From an uncultured Chlorobiota bacterium (GTDB lineage Bacteria; Bacteroidota; Kapaibacteriia; OLB7), in contig CAMLOB010000036.1 of NCBI GenBank assembly GCA_946481475.1, positions 1 through 13,677 of the forward strand: DNA of 13,677 bases, written 5' to 3'. Each line of letters begins with the position of its first letter. The first letter of the stretch is position 1. Position numbers and translations under genes: made by a program. Below are positions 7,716 to 13,677 of this stretch, piece by piece. The notes under the pieces were generated by a model. It was not told the origin of the DNA. It was given only the letters and a program-made list of their open reading frames with translations, and made no database searches.

Positions 7716-7915
7716 CTGAGAGGAGTTCTTAAAAGTAGCCTGTGTGCTCTGTGGTCTGAGCAGTCATAGACAAGCATCACGGACATACTCTACCCCTTGG
7801 TGATTCTTCGTGACCTTTGTGTCTTGGTGGTGAAAAAACACAAAGGCATCCGCCGCGGCGGGCACAAAGAAGCTACCCAGTACCACGATTCAAGACGTTT
7901 AAGAAACCCTCTGAG
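7716..7915 (+). mobile_element. MITE-like element, copy 2
   Basis: This 200-bp non-coding element is bounded by 21-base terminal inverted repeats, 7716-7736 and 7895-7915, matching at 17 of 21 positions. It has the same order of internal blocks as copy 1 but in the opposite orientation: the 25-base shared block at 7742-7766, then CTTGGTGATTCTTCGTG at 7797-7813. A 9-bp perfect hairpin pairs CCTTTGTGT (7814-7822) with ACACAAAGG (7838-7846). The internal phrase CTTGGTGGTGAA is a type I recall from dispersed repeats in environmental genomes; this is memory, not a search result. It sits 13 bases past the surface-protein stop codon, so its hairpins could act as that gene's 3' end. Confidence 0.68.
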
Positions 7916-7928
7916 GAGGAGCCGCCGA

Positions 7929-10900
7929 TCAGTTCACGGCAAAGAGTTGCCAGCCGCCACCCACAAAGAGATAGGTCAGCTTGTCCCCCGTCGCTCGCAC
8001 CGTTCCTCCGACGGTCGCCCCGTCCGGATCGGAGACGTAGATGTAGAGAATCTGTCCCTCGCTCCCTCCCGCCGGAAGTGCGACCGTCGGGGCCGAGGCT
8101 CCCGTTGCGTCGTCGATTTCGTAGACCGAAATGTCGTCCGGCAGAGTTGCCGGAGCGCCGGAGTCCGTGGAGAGAAGAACCCGTCCGGTGGTGATCTCCA
8201 GCGCCGTGCCGTCGTTGCCGGCCGCACTGTTTTCAAGCATGAGCGTGGACACGGTGTTGCTTGTGCCGGCAAAGGACTGCGGGCCGGTCGAACCGTCCGC
8301 CCAGCTCATCACGCCGTTCGTATCGCTGGAGAGGACCTGTCCGTTTGCACTCGGAGGAGAAGTCGGAAGGATGTAGTTGATGTCCTCGCTCTGCTCACCC
8401 GCTTCGAACGAGGTCGAATGGACCGTCCCCGAATCGGTGACCGGAAAGTCGCCCGTCACGCCGTTCGCTTCGTAGAACACCAGACGACCCGCTCCGCTGT
8501 CGTTGTTCGCCAGCCAGAGATCGGTGTTGCCGAAGACCGCCACCTGTCGTTGGTCGATCCTCATCGGGCCGACACCGCTCGGGTCTCCGAGGAAGCCCAC
8601 ACTTCCGCCGGCAGTCGCCTCGAATACCAGACTTCGGCCGCCAAGGATCGTGCTGAGACCCGCCGCCACCTGATTGCTCCGTCCACCCATCACGACTGAA
8701 TAATCTCCGCTTGCGATGTTATTATACCCTCCTCCTATCGCTGCACTGGTTGCCGACACCTGATTTGCTATCCCGCCGGCAATTGTTCCCTGTCTGCCGG
8801 TAACGGAATTGCCTATACCTCCACTGATAGTTCCATACAGATTCGACACATGATTCGATTCGCCCCCTCCGATCACCGAGCTTCTGCCGGTTGCCCCGGC
8901 TCCGGCAACGGCTTCGTGCTGCAAATCGACAGCGTACTGCCCCAGCGCAGTACCGCCGGTGCCGTGCTGGATACTCCCGTTCGTGTTGAGCGTCAGCGCA
9001 TTGGCGGTTCCACTGTCGACGTAGATGCGCAACGCCGTCGAATCGCCTGTCCCGATAAAGTTCGTTCCCGGAGTCGTGCCGGTGTTCCCGGTCAGACTCC
9101 ATGCATCGGTGCCGGTGCCGGTTGCGTCGTTCCCCCACGTGAGGGTGACGGTGGTGCTGACGACCGAGCCGGCCTTCAGAATCTGTCCGGCAGTCGGCAT
9201 GGACGCCGGAAGGATATACCGGATATCTCCGGTCTGCGTCCCCGCCTCGAACGACGTAAAGTTCGTGCCGCTCGGAAAGGCTCCGGTATCGGTCTCCGCC
9301 TCATAGAACCGCAGTCTGCTTGCGGCGCTTCGGTTGTTCGCCAGCCACAGATCGGTGTTGCCGAAGACCGCGACGTTATTATCGCCGATCGTCATGGGCA
9401 GATTTCCCTGTTGATTCGCCAGGTAACCGAAACTGTTGTGACCGTTCAGCGTCAGGCCCCTCCCTCCGGCAATAACCGAGTGTCTGGCCAGGCGGCCGAG
9501 CGTGTTGTCGTTTCCACCCCCGATCACCCCTCCGGCCGCACGCTCGCCGATCGTGTTTGCAATGCCGCCGGCAATCGTCGATGAGTTCGCAACCGAATCG
9601 ATGGTGTTCTGACTCCCCCCCCCGATCGTCGAATGGAGGGAGATGGTACGGATCGTGTTTGCACTGCCGCCGCCGATCACGGCGTTGTCGCAAAACGTGC
9701 TGATACTGTTCCCGCCTCCCCCGCCGATTGTCGCGTTGTCGCAGAACGTGCCGATACTGTTCCCCTGCCCCCCACCGATTGTCCCGAAGCTCGATGTAAT
9801 GCTGTTCGCACTTCCATTGCTCCCTCCGCCGGAGATCGTATTGCCCGAACCGGCGGCAACACTGTTCCCCTGATATCCTCCGACGATGTTCGGACTCGTC
9901 CCGTTCGGTTCGAAGCGCATCGCGCGCCCCCGTCCGTCGGTGCCGTTCGTGTTGCCGTCGTCGACGTGGATCTGGAACGGCTCGTCGTCGGTCGTGCCGA
10001 TGAAATGCGTTCCGGCAACCGTACCGGCGTTCCCCTCCTGAAGCCAGGCATCGGCCAACACATCCCAGCTCATCACGCCGTTCGTGTCGCTCGAAAGAAT
10101 CTGACCGTTCGTCGTCGGCGGGGATGCCGGAAGGATGTAACCGGCCAACGGATCGCTCCAGCTCATCACGCCGCTTGTATCGCTCGAAAGAACCCGACCG
10201 TTCGTCGCCGGCAGGGATGCCGGAAGGATGTAACCGGCCAGCACATCGTACCAGCTCATCACGCCGCTTGTGTCGCTTGAAAGAACCTGACCGCTTGAGG
10301 TCGGAAGCGCCGTCGGAAGAACGTAGGTGATGTCGGCCGACTGATCCCCCGCCTCGAACGAGCTGTAGTGGACGGTTCCCGACAAGGTGACCGGGAAGGC
10401 TCCCGTGTCGCCGTTCGCTTCGTAGAACCGGAGACGGCTCGCCCCGCCGTCGTTGTTCGCCAGCCAGAGATCGGCGTTGCCGAACACGGCAGTCTTCGGT
10501 TCGGCGACGGTCATCGGTCGTCCCGAAGGAATAGTGCCGCTGTTCTCGGCATTGAAGCCGAAACTGCCGTCGCCCGCGAGAGTCAGTCCGTATCCTCCCG
10601 GGATTGCCGAGTATTTACCTCCGGCGGAATTATTCACGCCTCCCGCAACGGTTGCGTAGATATCCGACGCGGTGTTCCCGATGCCTCCTCCCACCGTCGC
10701 CTGGGCTTGCGACGCGGTATTCTGGAATCCTCCCGAGACCGTCGCGTAGAGTGCGGCGGCATTGTTCTCGAATCCTCCTCCAACGGTCGTGTAATTCCCG
10801 GATGCGGTATTGTTCCCTCCTCCCGATACGGTCGCGCCCGCACTGGAAGCCGCATTACCCGACCCGCCCCCGACCGTCGAGTAGCCGCCCGACGCCCTGT

Positions 10901-11426
10901 TCTGTCGACCTCCCGCGATGGTCGAGGACTCTCCGGAGGCAACCTGCGTCGCCTGATGAAACGGAAAGTTCACGTTCTGCAGATCGATCGCCCCCTCTCC
11001 CCGGACATTTCCCTTGAGGCCGCGCTGGATACTTCCGTTCGTGTTCAGGAGCAGACTGTTGTTCGCACCTCCATTGACATACAGATGCAAGGCCTGCGCA
11101 TCGCTCGTGCCCAGGAAATCCGTCCCGGGAGTCGTGCCGGCATTGCCCCCCAGAAGCCACACACCGGAAGTTCCGGAGGGGACAAGCAGAAACTGCGCCG
11201 TGTCGCTCCCCATATCCGGAATCGTCAGGATCACGTCCTGACCAAGAGGAGTCGGCGTCCGGATCGTCATCGTGTTTCGCGTTCCGTCGGCGCCATCATC
11301 GTCGATGACGATCCGCTCGGCCCGCAGATCGCGGTTCTGAGCGGTTGCCGACAAGCTTGCGGTCAAACCGAGTGCAAGTGCACAGAGAAGGCGGATCGCG
11401 GACAACGGGACATAGGCTGTGTTCAT
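7929..11426 (-). CDS. Secreted mosaic surface protein with three YadA-head-like repeat blocks
   Basis: This is a 1165-residue exported protein, probably an adhesin or surface fibre. Residues 1-29 form a Sec signal peptide (hydrophobic core LLCALALGLTASL, likely cut after SATA). Three cassettes follow. Each has a GNAGTTPGTxFxGT-type lead-in and a block of GGG-N-rich beta-roll repeats (about 168-280, 513-656, 849-934). Each block is capped by a GGRxL element, then an AVFGNxDLWLANN/RLxFYEA segment, then SFEAGxQ...ILP...GQ. Most LP segments continue to LSSDTxGVMSW; the middle one does not. The C-terminus ends GGWQLFAVN, as in the paralogue (GGWQLFHVN). The repeats resemble the left-handed parallel beta-roll of trimeric YadA heads, but no YadA membrane anchor or type IX sorting domain is visible, so attachment to the cell is unexplained. 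The ATG at 11426 fits the signal peptide and has GGAGA six bases upstream; the frame extends 24 codons further without support. Function is inferred from repeat type only. Confidence 0.85.
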   Translation of the reverse strand: MNTAYVPLSAIRLLCALALGLTASLSATAQNRDLRAERIVIDDDGADGTRNTMTIRTPTPLGQDVILTIPDMGSDTAQFLLVPSGTSGVWLLGGNAGTTPGTDFLGTSDAQALHLYVNGGANNSLLLNTNGSIQRGLKGNVRGEGAIDLQNVNFPFHQATQVASGESSTIAGGRQNRASGGYSTVGGGSGNAASSAGATVSGGGNNTASGNYTTVGGGFENNAAALYATVSGGFQNTASQAQATVGGGIGNTASDIYATVAGGVNNSAGGKYSAIPGGYGLTLAGDGSFGFNAENSGTIPSGRPMTVAEPKTAVFGNADLWLANNDGGASRLRFYEANGDTGAFPVTLSGTVHYSSFEAGDQSADITYVLPTALPTSSGQVLSSDTSGVMSWYDVLAGYILPASLPATNGRVLSSDTSGVMSWSDPLAGYILPASPPTTNGQILSSDTNGVMSWDVLADAWLQEGNAGTVAGTHFIGTTDDEPFQIHVDDGNTNGTDGRGRAMRFEPNGTSPNIVGGYQGNSVAAGSGNTISGGGSNGSANSITSSFGTIGGGQGNSIGTFCDNATIGGGGGNSISTFCDNAVIGGGSANTIRTISLHSTIGGGSQNTIDSVANSSTIAGGIANTIGERAAGGVIGGGNDNTLGRLARHSVIAGGRGLTLNGHNSFGYLANQQGNLPMTIGDNNVAVFGNTDLWLANNRSAASRLRFYEAETDTGAFPSGTNFTSFEAGTQTGDIRYILPASMPTAGQILKAGSVVSTTVTLTWGNDATGTGTDAWSLTGNTGTTPGTNFIGTGDSTALRIYVDSGTANALTLNTNGSIQHGTGGTALGQYAVDLQHEAVAGAGATGRSSVIGGGESNHVSNLYGTISGGIGNSVTGRQGTIAGGIANQVSATSAAIGGGYNNIASGDYSVVMGGRSNQVAAGLSTILGGRSLVFEATAGGSVGFLGDPSGVGPMRIDQRQVAVFGNTDLWLANNDSGAGRLVFYEANGVTGDFPVTDSGTVHSTSFEAGEQSEDINYILPTSPPSANGQVLSSDTNGVMSWADGSTGPQSFAGTSNTVSTLMLENSAAGNDGTALEITTGRVLLSTDSGAPATLPDDISVYEIDDATGASAPTVALPAGGSEGQILYIYVSDPDGATVGGTVRATGDKLTYLFVGGGWQLFAVN
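8625..8882 (-). repeat. Third beta-roll repeat block, 15-residue period
   Basis: About five to six units of the form (V/T)I-x-GG-xxN-xxS-xxx at residues 849-934, ending in the cap TILGGRSLVF. Several codons here are noticeably AT-richer than in the flanking modules (about 8695-8870), and the units share little DNA identity with one another, which suggests an older or separately acquired block. Confidence 0.65.
9459..9890 (-). repeat. Second beta-roll repeat block, mostly 17-residue period
   Basis: About eight units at residues 513-656, most of them 17 residues long, for example TIGGGSQNTIDSVANSS. Two neighbouring units (9684-9785) are near-identical 51-base copies, and each carries FCDN. Their cysteines (C562 and C579) are the only ones I see in the mature protein. 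The block closes with the cap VIAGGRGLTL. Confidence 0.7.
10041..10319 (-). repeat. Triplicated 93-bp linker repeat
   Basis: Three in-frame tandem units of 31 residues (370-400, 401-431, 432-462). Each starts LPxSxPxTxG-like, runs through LSSDTxGVMSW, and the first two end in LAGYI. The other cassettes hold a single copy of this linker, so this is a local expansion. The DNA of the units is also very similar, which points to recent tandem duplication. Confidence 0.75.
10587..10925 (-). repeat. First beta-roll repeat block, 15-residue period
   Basis: Seven to eight units at residues 168-280, for example ATVSGGGNNTASGNY and TTVGGGFENNAAALY, often with tyrosine at the last position. The block ends with the cap GGYGLTLAGDGSFGF. 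The period is 45 bases. Confidence 0.75.
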
Positions 11427-11432
11427 TGGAAT

Positions 11433-11437
11433 TCTCC
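11433..11437 (-). promoter_or_regulatory. Shine-Dalgarno sequence of the mosaic surface protein
   Basis: GGAGA on the minus strand lies six bases before the ATG at 11424-11426. It supports the start that leads directly into the signal peptide rather than the longer frame from 11498. Confidence 0.65.
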
Positions 11438-11889
11438 GGCAATCGAACGTTGTAGTGACAGATCGGGGAGGGAGAACAGCTCTCGCGCCGTTCGTCAATG
11501 CCGAAGGATACGCCCGGATGCGATGTTATGGAAACCGGCATCGGGGTACGCTTTTTCAAAACCGACCCGACGCATCGTTCGGAACATCTTCCACCTTATA
11601 CAGGCCGTCGTCCGCCGAGCGGCGGGCATTTGCCGAGCGGCGGATACTGATACATCCGGACAGGATCATTGCCGATGGTGTGGAACGAATTGCGCCGTAC
11701 GGAGCATGAGGAATGTCGCCGCTCGAGACAGCGCGCGAGTGGAGGAGGGAATCCCATTGCTATCGATCCGACCCGTACAATCGCCCCACGGGAAAGAACG
11801 ACACGGAACGACCGGGAACGGGAGTTCCGGTCGTTGCCGTTGCGACACATCGAAGCGCTGCGGACTCCGGTCAATTCAATTACATGAAC
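11438..11889. other. Intergenic region between the two surface-protein genes
   Basis: About 450 bases between the paralogues, both on the minus strand. The right part holds the terminator of the upstream gene. The left part must hold the promoter and leader of the 1165-residue protein. I see no recognisable gene or convincing promoter boxes in it. Confidence 0.45.
11807..11835 (-). terminator. Terminator of the right-hand surface-protein gene
   Basis: AACGACCGGGAAC (11807-11819) pairs with GTTCCGGTCGTT (11824-11835), a 12-bp stem with one bulged base and a four-base loop. On the minus strand it is followed by CCGTGTCGTTCTTTCC, which is T-rich though without a clean T run. It lies about 55 bases past the stop at 11890. 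It indicates that the two paralogues are probably separate transcription units. Confidence 0.6.
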
Positions 11890-13677
11890 TCAATTCACAT
11901 GGAAGAGCTGCCACCCGCCGTTGACATAGATGTAGGTGAGCCTGGAACCGGCCGCGCGAAAGACACCCCCGATACCTCCCACTCCCCCTACCGTCGAACC
12001 GTCCGGATCGGACACGTAGATGTAGAGGATCTGTCCGTCCGTCCCGCCGGTCGGCTCACCGACAACGGGGGCCGAGCCTCCTGTCCCATCATCGATATTG
12101 AAGACAGCGACATTGTTCGGGATGCTTAGGGGGGCGCCCTGTGCGTGCGAAAGGACAACCGCCCCCTCCGAAATCGATAGTGCTATTCCGTCGTCGGAAC
12201 CGGCACTGTTCTCCAGAGCAAGCGTCGGAGTGGCCACACTGGCGTTGCTGAAGGATTGTGCGCCGGTCGGATCCGGACTGTCGGCCCAGCTCATCACGCC
12301 GTTCGTGTCGCTGGAGAGAACCTGCCCGTTGGAAGTCGGCGGTGCCGTCGGAAGGATGTAGCTGATATCCTCGCTCTGGTCTCCGGCCTCGAACGAGCTG
12401 TAGTAGCTCGTCGCGGTCGGGAAGGTTCCGGTGTCGCCGTTTGCCTCGTAGAACCGCAACCGGCTCGCAGTGGTGTCGTTGTTGGCAAGCCACAGGTCCG
12501 TGTTCCCGAAGACCGCGACATCCGGTGTGTTGATGGTCATGTTGTTTGCTCCATCGCCGTTCCCCCCCAGAAATCCTACGCTGCCGCTTGCCGAGTCGGC
12601 GAGTGTGAGTCCCCTTCCGCCGAGAACTGCGCCGTAGCTCCCTGCCGCAGTATTTTCAGTACCTCCACCAATCGTTGCAGCAAGACCCGATGCCGTGTTC
12701 CCCGCCCCGCCGCCGACCATTGCAACATCACCCGATGCCGTGTTCCCATCCCCACCGCCGATCGTCGCGGCAACCCCTGATGCCGTGTTCCCATCTCCAC
12801 CGCCGACTATCGCTGCAACCCCCGATGCCGTGTTCCCATCCCCACCGCCGATCGTCGCGGCAACCCCTGATGCCGTGTTCCCGGCTCCGCCACCGACTAT
12901 TGCAACGTCACCCGATGCCGTGTTCCCCGCCCCGCCCCCGACCACTGCAGCACCACCCGATGCCGTATTCCCCTCCCCGCCACCGACCATTGAAGCATCA
13001 CCCGATGCCGTGTTCGCGTCGCCGCCGCCGACCACTGCAGCAGCACCCGATGCCGTATTCGCGTCGCCGCCGCCGACCATCGCTGCAACCCCTGAAGCGG
13101 TGTTCCCATCTCCGCCACCAACTATTGCAGCAACCCCCGATGCCGTATTCCCCTCCCCGCCCCCCACCGTGGCCACCTCACCCGATGCGACGTTTTGAAC
13201 TCCTCCACCGACCGTCGCAGCAAAACCCGATGCGGTGTCCTGAATTCCGCCGCCGACCGTCGAGCCCTCCCCCGAAGCGATGTGCTGCCCCCCGCCGCCG
13301 ATTACGGCAGTCTCACCCGATGCGACGTTTTGAACTCCTCCACCGATCATCGCAGCAAGGCCCGATGCCGTGTTCACGGATCCGCCACCGACCATTGAAG
13401 CATCACCCGACGCGGTGTTCCCATCTCCGCCGCCGACCGTCGAGGCAACCCCTGATGCCGTGTGCCCGATTCCGCCACCGACCATTGAAGCATCACCCGA
13501 CGCGGTATTCCCCTCTCCGCCGCCGACCGTCGCTGCAACCCCTGATGCCGTGTTCACGGCTCCGCCGCCGACCGTGGCGGTATCGCCGGATGCCGTGTTC
13601 CCATCGCCACCGCCGACCGTCGAGGCAACTCCTGATGCCGTGTTCACGGCTCCACCGCCGACCATCGCTGCAACCCC
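11890..13677 (-). CDS. Partial surface protein with tandem 15-residue beta-roll repeats (5' end off window)
   Basis: The reading frame is open to the right edge, so the start and any signal peptide are missing; at least 595 residues are visible. The visible part begins with 23 complete, uninterrupted 15-residue repeats of the form (M/T/I)VGGGxxNTASGxxx, plus a partial one at the edge. It then has the cap AVLGGRGLTL, the VAVFGNTDLWLANN/RLRFYEANGDTG segment and SFEAGDQ...ILPTAPP. GQVLSSDTNGVMSW follows, and a C-terminal domain with GQILYIYVSDPDG ends in GGWQLFHVN. The last 240 or so residues match the end of the neighbouring 1165-residue protein closely, so the two are paralogues. The fold expected from the repeat type is a left-handed parallel beta-roll, as in trimeric adhesin heads. 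A cell-surface adhesive role is inferred. No membrane anchor is seen at the C-terminus. Confidence 0.85.
   Translation of the reverse strand, partial: GVAAMVGGGAVNTASGVASTVGGGDGNTASGDTATVGGGAVNTASGVAATVGGGEGNTASGDASMVGGGIGHTASGVASTVGGGDGNTASGDASMVGGGSVNTASGLAAMIGGGVQNVASGETAVIGGGGQHIASGEGSTVGGGIQDTASGFAATVGGGVQNVASGEVATVGGGEGNTASGVAAIVGGGDGNTASGVAAMVGGGDANTASGAAAVVGGGDANTASGDASMVGGGEGNTASGGAAVVGGGAGNTASGDVAIVGGGAGNTASGVAATIGGGDGNTASGVAAIVGGGDGNTASGVAATIGGGDGNTASGDVAMVGGGAGNTASGLAATIGGGTENTAAGSYGAVLGGRGLTLADSASGSVGFLGGNGDGANNMTINTPDVAVFGNTDLWLANNDTTASRLRFYEANGDTGTFPTATSYYSSFEAGDQSEDISYILPTAPPTSNGQVLSSDTNGVMSWADSPDPTGAQSFSNASVATPTLALENSAGSDDGIALSISEGAVVLSHAQGAPLSIPNNVAVFNIDDGTGGSAPVVGEPTGGTDGQILYIYVSDPDGSTVGGVGGIGGVFRAAGSRLTYIYVNGGWQLFHVN
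12631..13677 (-). repeat. Tandem array of 45-bp in-frame repeats, continuing past the window
   Basis: At least 23 consecutive 45-base units encode VGGGxxNTASG repeats with no spacer. Neighbouring units differ mainly at two positions after GGG and at the last three residues. Some DNA is identical over long stretches: 12731-12792 equals 12821-12882, exactly two units apart, so copying has happened in multi-unit blocks. Units 8 and 11 share the variant VQNVASGE, and units 8-11 are the most divergent group. Confidence 0.9.

Noticed and set aside
11427..11498. 24-codon upstream extension of the mosaic surface protein
   Set aside because: The extension lacks a ribosome site and would bury the signal peptide; the ATG at 11426 has both a ribosome site and a proper signal sequence directly after it.
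10368..11924. 518-codon open frame on the plus strand, opposite the surface protein and intergenic region
   Set aside because: The composition is Arg/Ser-rich and repetitive only because it is the complement of the beta-roll repeats; it crosses an intergenic region and has no supporting start.
12695..13198. Proline-rich plus-strand frame with FPSPPPxxAAxPDAV repeats
   Set aside because: It is the antisense reading of the 45-bp VGGGxxNTASG array. The periodicity belongs to the minus-strand gene, which has an intact C-terminal module shared with its paralogue.
12631..13677. CRISPR-like regular repetition
   Set aside because: The 45-base units are contiguous with no unique spacers, keep an open frame throughout and encode a known type of protein repeat.

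Overview
The window is about 13.7 kb of GC-rich bacterial chromosome, apparently accessory sequence. It holds five well-supported protein genes complete in the window, one large gene cut by the right edge, one doubtful small ORF, and an unusual amount of repeat structure. No tRNA, rRNA, CRISPR array, transposase or phage gene was found. The surface-protein phrasing (AVFGNTDLWLANN, LSSDTxGVMSW, GNAGTTPGTxFxGT) resembles large secreted proteins of the Bacteroidota/Chlorobiota side of the tree, for example Ignavibacteria or Kapabacteria. That placement is an inference; no marker gene is present. Clear Shine-Dalgarno sequences precede several genes.

Layout, left to right. (1) 145-2037 (+): a CASTOR/POLLUX-type ion-channel protein with two membrane segments and two RCK-like nucleotide-binding regions. 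(2) A convergent gap with a palindromic intergenic repeat and a terminator. (3) 2413-4005 (-): a 530-residue protein of unknown family. (4) A divergent gap of about 0.8 kb with a second copy of the palindromic repeat and a possible 68-codon leader ORF. Its stop overlaps the next start as ATGA. (5) 4824-5603 (+): an ATP-dependent RNA ligase of the T4 Rnl2 type, followed by a 15-bp perfect hairpin. (6) 5970-7355 (-): a phosphatidylserine-decarboxylase-family enzyme with the longer N-terminal region seen in PsiD-like amino-acid decarboxylases. (7) 7929-11426 (-): a secreted 1165-residue mosaic surface protein with three YadA-head-like repeat blocks. (8) 11890 to beyond the right edge (-): a paralogue with at least 23 tandem 15-residue repeats and the same C-terminal modules.

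The least expected structure is outside the genes. Two copies of a MITE-like element of about 195-200 bp, with terminal inverted repeats and an internal hairpin, lie in opposite orientations on either side of the decarboxylase gene. One ends at that gene's stop codon and the other lies 13 bp past the stop of the surface-protein gene.

The genes do not form one pathway. The two surface proteins are clearly paralogues and probably share a job in adhesion or cell-surface structure. The channel, the RNA ligase and the decarboxylase look like independent units. I see no convincing new multi-gene system. The most novel material is the mosaic surface-protein pair, the mobile intergenic element and the orphan 530-residue protein.
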